Origin: Candidatus Saccharimonadota bacterium
GTDB lineage: Bacteria; Patescibacteriota; Saccharimonadia; Saccharimonadales; Saccharimonadaceae
NCBI GenBank assembly: GCA_027492735.1
Contig: JAPUEE010000018.1
Location: 1-56,028 of the forward strand
Reading direction: 5' to 3'
Length of the DNA stretch: 56,028 nt
The notes beneath the pieces are model-generated. The model did not search any database. It was not told the origin of the DNA and worked only from the letters and a program-made list of their open reading frames with translations. A program made the position numbers and the translations under genes. Shown piece by piece: positions 50,627-56,028 of the stretch (position 1 is the stretch's first letter; each line of letters starts with the position of its first letter).

Positions 50627-51523
50627 CTATTCTCTGCCGTTAGCTTTGTCAGTAAGATACTGGCCTAGCTCATTAACAGCGCTGCTAAATTGTACTGCGT
50701 TGTATAGTTCTTCGATGTTATCTTTCCAAGTGCTATCAGCGTCGGTCAATTTGGTACTGGCAGCAGATACTTTGTTGTAGAGAGATGAATCGTAGTTGCC
50801 GGAATTTACTGCACTAACATAGGCCTCAATGGCGCTAATGAACTCTGGAAGAGCAGTGTTGATCTCGTCAATGTAGTCTTTGTTAACTTTCTGCTTGAGA
50901 TCGAGTGCTTTCAATTTGGTTTCATACTCTTTGAGCGTTGAAACGGTTTGGTCAGCATTGCTATAGGATACAGATTCTAGTTCTTTGACGATCGGGAAGA
51001 TCTTGTCTAGATATTCAATTTCTGCGTTGATAAAGGTCTCTAGGTCAGCTTTTTCGGTGCTGACTTTTTTGTAGTAGTCAGCAGCTTTCTGATCTTTCTT
51101 TATAGCCTTTGCATCGCCGAGCTCCTTGAAATTCTTATCTATGCCTGATAGACCCGTCTTTAGCGTCTCAAGCTTTTTAGCGGCTTCGCTGCTAGTGTCA
51201 TACCCGCTAACATAGACCGAGCTAACACTGCTATATGAGCTACCTAGTGCTTTGGCCTTGGTCTGAGCTTCGCTATAATCTTGTTTGCTCACACCGCCGA
51301 GCAGCAGGAATAGAAGCAATGTAACCACACCTGCAATCAGCACAACACCACCAGCTATCAAGCCTATAATGAGGCCTTTTTTAGATTTTTTAGGTGGAGT
51401 AGCTGATGGATCACCAACAACAGGTTGCACTGGGATTGGGTCGGCTGGCGGGAATGCTCCTGGGGCCGGATTTACATTTTGATTCGACTGATTGTCGGCT
51501 GGATTCTGATCACTAGGATTCAT
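50627..51523 (-). CDS. Anchored extracytoplasmic helical protein, unknown
   Basis: A 298-residue protein from ATG 51523 (an in-frame TTG at 51529 is possible). A Pro/Asn/Gln-rich cytoplasmic N-terminus (about 1-45) and KKSKK precede one helix (about 49-74), then about 225 residues rich in Lys, Ser, Tyr, Ala and Asp that are predicted largely helical. There are no Cys. No family is recognised. AAGGAGT precedes the start. It is upstream of htrA on the same strand. Confidence 0.75.
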   Translation of the reverse strand: MNPSDQNPADNQSNQNVNPAPGAFPPADPIPVQPVVGDPSATPPKKSKKGLIIGLIAGGVVLIAGVVTLLLFLLLGGVSKQDYSEAQTKAKALGSSYSSVSSVYVSGYDTSSEAAKKLETLKTGLSGIDKNFKELGDAKAIKKDQKAADYYKKVSTEKADLETFINAEIEYLDKIFPIVKELESVSYSNADQTVSTLKEYETKLKALDLKQKVNKDYIDEINTALPEFISAIEAYVSAVNSGNYDSSLYNKVSAASTKLTDADSTWKDNIEELYNAVQFSSAVNELGQYLTDKANGRE

Positions 51524-51608
51524 AATCAATACTCCTTATGGTTTTAATGGTACTGCCATTATACCACAAAGAATAGTGATGGTCAGTGAAAAATCAGACT
51601 AATGTTGA

Positions 51609-53732
51609 TTAGGCTATATCAGCTGGTTTCATACTGAGAGACAAGCGGCCGCGGTCGTCAATTGCCATCAATTTGACACGAACTTTATCGCCCTCTTTCA
51701 TGACATCAGTGACTTTTTCGACACGTTGATCGCTCATAGCCGAAATGTGACACATACCGTCGACGCCAGGCAAGATATTGATGAATGCACCAAAGTCTTT
51801 GATGCTGACAACCGTGCCTTCGTAGATCTTGCCAACTTCGGGTTCTTCGGTGAGAGATCGTACCCAAGTGAGGGCTTGCTCCATCTTGGCAGGATCGTTG
51901 CTAGCAAAGGTAATCAGACCGTCTTCTTTGATGTCGATCATGACGCCAGTTTCTGAGGTGATCTTGTTGATTGTTTCGCCGCCCTTGCCAATGACTGCAC
52001 CAATTTTATCTGGATTGATCATCAGTTTTTCGATACGCGGTGCGTATGGTGATAGAGTATCGCGTGGACCAGGTAACGTTTCGAGCATTGATTCTAGAAT
52101 CTCAGCGCGAGCTTCGCGGGCTTGATCGAGGGCTTGTTTCAAAACCTCGGCTGGTAATCCGTGGACCTTCATATCCATCTGGAGTGCTGTAATACCTTCG
52201 CTGGTACCAGTTACTTTGAAATCCATGTCGCCGGCAAAATCTTCCTGGTCGGCTAGGTCCGTTAATACATAGTAATTATCGCCATCAACCATCAAGCCCA
52301 TTGCTACGCCGCTGACTGGGCGCTTCAGTGGTACACCGGCATCCATGAGTGCCAAGCATGATGAACAAGTTGCAGCCATAGAGGTCGAACCATTTTGGCT
52401 CATAATTTCAGTCACGCTGCGAATCGAATATGGAAAGTCCTCCTCGCTCGGTAGTACTGCAGTCAAAGCGCGCTCTGCGAGATAGCCGTGGCCAATTTCG
52501 CGGCGTCCTGGACTACCGAGACGCTTGATCTCACCCACAGTGTAGCCTGGAGCATTGTAGTGATGCATATAGCGACGCTCACCATCAGTAACTTCCATCG
52601 TATCAACGATTTGCGAATAGCTGAGAGGAGCCAGAGTAACGATATTGAGAGCCTGAGTCAGGCCGCGAGTAAACAAGCTAGAGCCATGAGTCCGCGATAG
52701 AACGCTCACTTCGGAACTGAGTGGGCGAATCTCTTTGAGACCGCGACCGTCTGGACGAACGCCTTTTTCGACGATACCTTTTCGAACATCTTGATGCATA
52801 GCTAGTGAGAAAGCTTCGGCATATTCGCCCTTGAGCTCTTTCCACTCATCTTCGCTATGTTCAGCAGAAAAGTGTTCGGTGTAGGCTTGTTTCAATGCGG
52901 CTAGGAGCTCGTTGCGCTCTGGATAAGGTTGATGAAAATCTTCGGTCAATTTACCGTCTAACCATTTAGCGGCGGCAGTTTGAACATCTTCGTTAGGTTT
53001 AACCAATTCATAAGCCTGCTCGGCTGGAGCTACGGCTTTGCGCAATTCTTCTTGCAATTTGATAGCTGGTTGAATTTGATCATAAGCCCAAGCAATAGCA
53101 TCAGTCACAGTGTCTTCGCTAACTTCGCTCGCGCCAGCCTCGACCATCATAATGCCAGATTTTGACCCAGCTACGAACAGATCGAGTTTGCCAGCATTCA
53201 TCGTCTCTCGATTTAGGAAAGTCGTGAATTCACCTTTATCATCTAATCCAACACGTAGACCAGCAACTGGACCATCGTATGGCGTGCCAGTAATCATCAG
53301 TGCCGCACTAGCTGCTACCATAGCAACAGCATCTGGGCGAAATGTCGGATCCATCGATAGCACACTCGCGACTACCTGACATTCGTTGCGGTAACCTTTT
53401 GGAAATAGCGGGCGGATTGGTCGGTCAATCAAACGACCAATGAGGATTGCTTCGTCGGATGGGCGACCCTCGCGTTTAATAAAGCGAGAACCGCTAATTT
53501 TTCCAGAAGCATAGAACTTTTCCTCGTAATCGATTGACAGTGGGAAATAATCGAGGTTAGGGTTGACTGGACCAGTTTGCGCCGTGCCGAGCACTACAGT
53601 CTCACCGTATCGTACGAGGACCGAAGCGCTGGTACGAAAACCAACACGATTGACTTCGAGTGTGAGGGTTCGACCCATCCACTCAGTTGACACGGAGATA
53701 ATCTCCTTGCCTGTTTGAATGACTTTTGTCAT
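51609..53732 (-). CDS. pnp: Polyribonucleotide nucleotidyltransferase (PNPase)
   Basis: A 707-residue exoribonuclease from ATG 53732 (MTKVIQTGKEI), fixed by AAAGGAG; the longer frame to 53780 lacks support. Two RNase PH domains (first near 20-140, second near 310-540 with GRREIGHGYLAERAL and SNGSTSMAA-like QNGSTSMAATCS) are followed by KH (IGAVIGKGGETINKI) and S1 (YEGTVVSIKDFGAFINI). It degrades RNA 3'-5' with phosphate. It follows rpsO as in many bacteria. Confidence 0.97.
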   Translation of the reverse strand: MTKVIQTGKEIISVSTEWMGRTLTLEVNRVGFRTSASVLVRYGETVVLGTAQTGPVNPNLDYFPLSIDYEEKFYASGKISGSRFIKREGRPSDEAILIGRLIDRPIRPLFPKGYRNECQVVASVLSMDPTFRPDAVAMVAASAALMITGTPYDGPVAGLRVGLDDKGEFTTFLNRETMNAGKLDLFVAGSKSGIMMVEAGASEVSEDTVTDAIAWAYDQIQPAIKLQEELRKAVAPAEQAYELVKPNEDVQTAAAKWLDGKLTEDFHQPYPERNELLAALKQAYTEHFSAEHSEDEWKELKGEYAEAFSLAMHQDVRKGIVEKGVRPDGRGLKEIRPLSSEVSVLSRTHGSSLFTRGLTQALNIVTLAPLSYSQIVDTMEVTDGERRYMHHYNAPGYTVGEIKRLGSPGRREIGHGYLAERALTAVLPSEEDFPYSIRSVTEIMSQNGSTSMAATCSSCLALMDAGVPLKRPVSGVAMGLMVDGDNYYVLTDLADQEDFAGDMDFKVTGTSEGITALQMDMKVHGLPAEVLKQALDQAREARAEILESMLETLPGPRDTLSPYAPRIEKLMINPDKIGAVIGKGGETINKITSETGVMIDIKEDGLITFASNDPAKMEQALTWVRSLTEEPEVGKIYEGTVVSIKDFGAFINILPGVDGMCHISAMSDQRVEKVTDVMKEGDKVRVKLMAIDDRGRLSLSMKPADIA

Positions 53733-53750
53733 CAAAGCTCCTTTCATTCG

Positions 53751-53815
53751 AGCGTCAGTAGCGGGTATTTTCTGCGCCATGCATATATTCGCAAAAAGTA
53801 TCCGACGCCGACGCT
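53751..53815 (-). promoter_or_regulatory. Stem-loop in the pnp leader
   Basis: AGCGTC (53751-53756) pairs with GACGCT (53810-53815), and GGGTA-like and TATCC-like inner arms extend the stem. The -10 TACAAT (53840-53845) predicts a leader of about 100 bases. In E. coli the pnp leader stem-loop mediates autoregulation. Confidence 0.45.
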
Positions 53816-53839
53816 ACAAAAACTTAAACTTACTCTATT

Positions 53840-53845
53840 ATTGTA
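53840..53845 (-). promoter_or_regulatory. -10 box of pnp
   Basis: TACAAT on the minus strand, about 107 bases before ATG 53732, after the rpsO terminator. Confidence 0.4.
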
Positions 53846-53870
53846 CCATGAACTCGCCGCACCCAACAAT

Positions 53871-53895
53871 AAAACGCCTCTTTCGAGGCGATTTT
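53871..53895 (-). terminator. Terminator between rpsO and pnp
   Basis: CGCCTC and GAGGCG around a four-base loop; the minus strand continues TTTTATTG. Confidence 0.75.
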
Positions 53896-53913
53896 ATAGG
53901 CAAATAACTATTA

Positions 53914-54180
53914 CTATTTGCGCAAGCCCAAGGTTTCGATAACCTTTTTGTACTGAGCAAAGTCGTTCTTTTCTAGTGAACGTAGTAATTTCTTGCGACG
54001 ACCAACCATCTGTAATAGACCACGACGTGCCATAAAGTCATGCTTGTTAGACTTTAGGTGATCGGTAATCTCATTGATGCGTGCCGTCAAAATCGCTACC
54101 TGTGCCGCTGGAGAACCAACGTCGTCTTTGTGCACCTGAGTCGACTTGATCGCTGCTAGTTTATCCTCTTTTGTAATCAT
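53914..54180 (-). CDS. rpsO: 30S ribosomal protein S15 (uS15)
   Basis: An 88-residue protein of the expected length. LTARINEITDHLKSNKHDFMARRGLLQMVGRRKKLLRSLEKND spans the helix-turn-helix core and 16S-binding LxxLVGxRRKLL pattern of S15. A -10 (TAAACT, 54189-54194) ends eight bases before ATG, with no Shine-Dalgarno, so it may be leaderless. It is followed by a terminator and then pnp. Confidence 0.97.
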   Translation of the reverse strand: MITKEDKLAAIKSTQVHKDDVGSPAAQVAILTARINEITDHLKSNKHDFMARRGLLQMVGRRKKLLRSLEKNDFAQYKKVIETLGLRK

Positions 54181-54233
54181 CGTGAGATAGTTTAGCAGAT
54201 TTTTAGGCGAAACGCAAGAGGGTGAGAGATACG

Positions 54234-55529
54234 CTACGCGATATCAACGATTTCTACGGTGTCAACGCTCGTTCCATTCCATACACCCATCAACTCGGCT
54301 GGCTGTACAGTGGCGCCGTCCCATACACCATATATTTCAGGAAAAAGAAGTTCATCGTCTTCGTGACGACCAACCCAGGTGCTAATGCTGCTACGAATCT
54401 TTACCCTACCGACAGCAAAATCATCGATAGCAACACTATCCGTCAACCTGCCCAAGCTGAATTGTCGCAATACATTACTGCCCGAATCAGCTGTCAGAGG
54501 ACCCGTATCATAAATCGGCGAATCCGACCCTAGAGGGAATACTGCGCCGCGATACGTCTGATTGACTCTATCGACCCGGAGCTCGATACGATACATGGAA
54601 CTCGTAGACATAACATTTGTCGAGCTCCTCGCTAGCTCCACATTTGGATTAGCAAAAAAGCGTATCTGACCTGGAGATCCGGCCCCAGCCATAATAATTC
54701 TATCAATATACGGTGTGTCTATCGTTCCGGCAATAAATAGAGAGCTAGATACTGATCCCCATGTACCCGGAGTTTTTATATAAAACCGAGCCGCGAAAGT
54801 ATCTGCAGTCGACTGCCAGGTCGCATAATTCAACGTGCTCCCTGAGGCTATAACCATAAAGTTATCACCGTCGAGGGTAGGCGTTGTACCCGTTATTGCA
54901 GGTAAAGCGCCACCATCCCATTCGATAATCGTGTCAGGATCTGTAGAGATATCTGATGCGTGACGACCAACCCACGACCCAACAGTGTCGACAGCCTTGA
55001 TTCGACCTATCGTCAGCTCATTCAACGAATTACCGCTAGTGACACGGCCCAGCCAAATATTAGTAAATGCTGCAGCACCGGTATCTATAGATGTCAGCAA
55101 TCCCGTATCGTGAATCGGAATTTCGCTCATGAGTGGGAATACTGCGCCGCGATACGTCTGATTGACTCTATCGACTTGTATTTCTACACGATATTCGGTA
55201 GATAGAGAAACCACATTGCTTGCACGCAAGATCTCTGTATTGCCTGCTCTAATATGGCGAACCTGGCCTGGTGACGCAGACCCGGCGACATTAAATCTAG
55301 CATTCGAAACAGCACTAGCACGAGCGATCATCATAGACCAGGCTGCCGACGACCACGCAGATGGCACTTTGAAATACCAACGTAACGTAAATTGGTCTGC
55401 GCTAATAGGCCACTGAGCAATATTATCTGCTGTCCCTGCAGCAAACGTCATCGAATATCCATCAACAGTCGGAGTAGTTCCTACTATAGAGGGAAGTGCG
55501 CCACCATCCCATTCGAACAATGTAGCCAC
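54234..55529 (-). CDS. Tandem lectin-like repeat protein, phage- or surface-associated
   Basis: A 431-residue protein starting GTG 55529, whose G is the last base of the upstream TAG. Two repeats of about 200 residues each begin with FEWDGGALP/IEWDGGALP and continue WYF/FYIK, SPGQ, (V/L)DRVNQTYRGAVFPL and VGSWVGRH. This is LamG/concanavalin-like beta architecture by pattern. The repeats share an exact 41-base run (54535-54575 and 55135-55175), exactly 600 bases apart. The C-terminus has GVWDG/GVWNGTSV. No signal peptide. It resembles phage tail or receptor-binding proteins by architecture; this is inference. Confidence 0.7.
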   Translation of the reverse strand: MATLFEWDGGALPSIVGTTPTVDGYSMTFAAGTADNIAQWPISADQFTLRWYFKVPSAWSSAAWSMMIARASAVSNARFNVAGSASPGQVRHIRAGNTEILRASNVVSLSTEYRVEIQVDRVNQTYRGAVFPLMSEIPIHDTGLLTSIDTGAAAFTNIWLGRVTSGNSLNELTIGRIKAVDTVGSWVGRHASDISTDPDTIIEWDGGALPAITGTTPTLDGDNFMVIASGSTLNYATWQSTADTFAARFYIKTPGTWGSVSSSLFIAGTIDTPYIDRIIMAGAGSPGQIRFFANPNVELARSSTNVMSTSSMYRIELRVDRVNQTYRGAVFPLGSDSPIYDTGPLTADSGSNVLRQFSLGRLTDSVAIDDFAVGRVKIRSSISTWVGRHEDDELLFPEIYGVWDGATVQPAELMGVWNGTSVDTVEIVDIA

Positions 55530-56028
55530 TAGACTGTCCTACGGATGATTAGAGTTCCTGCTGGCGTACCTGCTGGGATGTCAGCTTCAGTTTGGCCTGG
55601 GGCTAATGTATACACCATCTGTAGCATTACGCCGTTGCGACTAATCGCACCGTCGGACCAGCGTACGCCAAAAGGAACTGTGTATGCTGCACCAGTGCGG
55701 CGATCATTAATTTCAAACGCGTTACCGTTCAAGTTATCGCCATCTTGTATGATAGCGCGTACGAGTGAATCTGCCCACGATGAATATGGATTACGGCCGC
55801 GTAAAGCACCCCACTCATTAAGCCACATACGTTGGCTACCATTTACGTTGATATGAAAGATGTCTGGATCTGCCGGATCAACTGTATAATTTAAATTACG
55901 GTTGATCATCGATGTTGTTGGTACCGATGAAACTGTAGCATTTTGCTGTACAAACATACTTGTATCGGGCGCCGGTCCCGTCGCCCCTGTTGCACCAGGG
56001 GTTCCGGTAGGCCCCGTAGCACCTGTAG
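55529..56028 (-). CDS. Collagen-like tail-fibre-like protein (runs off the window)
   Basis: The 3' part of a gene that continues past 56028. The visible N-terminal-ward part encodes Gly-X-Y triplets (GAT, GPT, GTP, GAT, GAT, GPA), then a 140-residue globular domain with WLNEWGALRGRNPYSSW and a C-terminal TLAPGQTEADIPAGTPAGTLIIRR. Collagen-like stalks with small head domains are typical of phage tail fibres and of some surface fibres. It overlaps the repeat gene by one base. The true start and full length cannot be seen; the Met at 55957 is internal. Confidence 0.7.
   Translation of the reverse strand, partial: TGATGPTGTPGATGATGPAPDTSMFVQQNATVSSVPTTSMINRNLNYTVDPADPDIFHINVNGSQRMWLNEWGALRGRNPYSSWADSLVRAIIQDGDNLNGNAFEINDRRTGAAYTVPFGVRWSDGAISRNGVMLQMVYTLAPGQTEADIPAGTPAGTLIIRRTV

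Noticed and set aside
1-56028. UGA recoding as in Gracilibacteria
   Set aside because: TGA ends genes (for example 27921-27923, in an ATGA overlap) and no conserved protein here needs in-frame TGA.
1-56028. CRISPR array or insertion sequence
   Set aside because: No regularly spaced repeats and no transposase-like frame were seen; the repeats found are the 600-base pair and short palindromes.

Overview
The window reads as a chromosomal segment of a Patescibacteria/CPR bacterium, most likely Candidatus Saccharibacteria (TM7). Grounds: tightly packed short operons; small single-copy housekeeping genes; a TsaC-TrmB fusion; an N-terminal HTH-MurA fusion; a membrane-anchored two-domain Clp ATPase; an orphan 'folate gamma-glutamate ligase' of the CofE family; FISUMP and lamin-tail surface proteins; several type IV pilin-like genes. 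The code is standard, because TGA is used as a stop (for example at 27921-27923), which argues against Gracilibacteria and Absconditabacteria. The taxonomic call is inference from gene content.

Layout. 1-6711: a small membrane protein, lepA, murJ, ftsH, tilS. 6724-10545: an ABC transporter (ATPase and FtsX-type permease) with its own histidine kinase and response regulator. 10584-12947: a three-gene operon of a flavoprotein lacking the usual redox cysteines, an ATP-cone-like small protein and a six-helix membrane protein. 12948-13606: a strong promoter driving a 43-codon ORF, then two CAU tRNAs including the initiator. 13607-19145: an anchored protein, an ABC-F ATPase, RNase Y, a short TsaB, ruvA, ruvC. 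19165-25008: surface and envelope genes (a lamin-tail/Cys-repeat protein, pilin-like proteins, one of them frameshifted, and a DivIC/FtsB-like protein), a third CAU tRNA and small unknown proteins. 25047-32856: murC, tsaC-trmB, murB, glyA and HTH-murA, mostly wall synthesis and tRNA modification. 32864-36865: tRNA-His, tRNA-Arg and tRNA-Gly, each followed by a hairpin terminator, interleaved with a CofE-like ligase, a Nudix protein, a HAM1-like phosphatase and a THEP1-SWIM fusion. 36899-44634: the membrane-anchored Clp ATPase, a pilin, a DsbA-like thiol protein, CorA, a methyltransferase and a metal P-type ATPase. 44640-54180: RNase J, a FISUMP surface protein, a family-4-like UDG without Fe-S cysteines, HtrA, an anchored coiled-coil-like protein, pnp and rpsO. 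54234-56028: a tandem-repeat lectin-like gene and a collagen-like tail-fibre-like gene that runs off the edge, possibly the end of a prophage.

The main regulatory observation is two promoter/translation classes. Many monocistronic or first genes have a TANNNT -10 box ending 6-11 bases before the start codon and no Shine-Dalgarno, which predicts leaderless mRNAs; about ten have a spacing of exactly six bases. A second class (rny, rnj, a pilin, a tRNA pair, the 33757 membrane gene, the 43-aa peptide) has an extended TGC-TANNNT -10 box; its protein-coding members have a leader and usually a Shine-Dalgarno. Downstream operon genes mostly carry Shine-Dalgarno sites. The strongest single candidates for follow-up are this leaderless architecture, the HTH-MurA fusion with an operator-like palindrome over its own -10 box, the flavoprotein operon, the frameshifted pilin beside a C9 tract, and the THEP1-SWIM fusion. 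No CRISPR array, insertion sequence or rRNA was seen.
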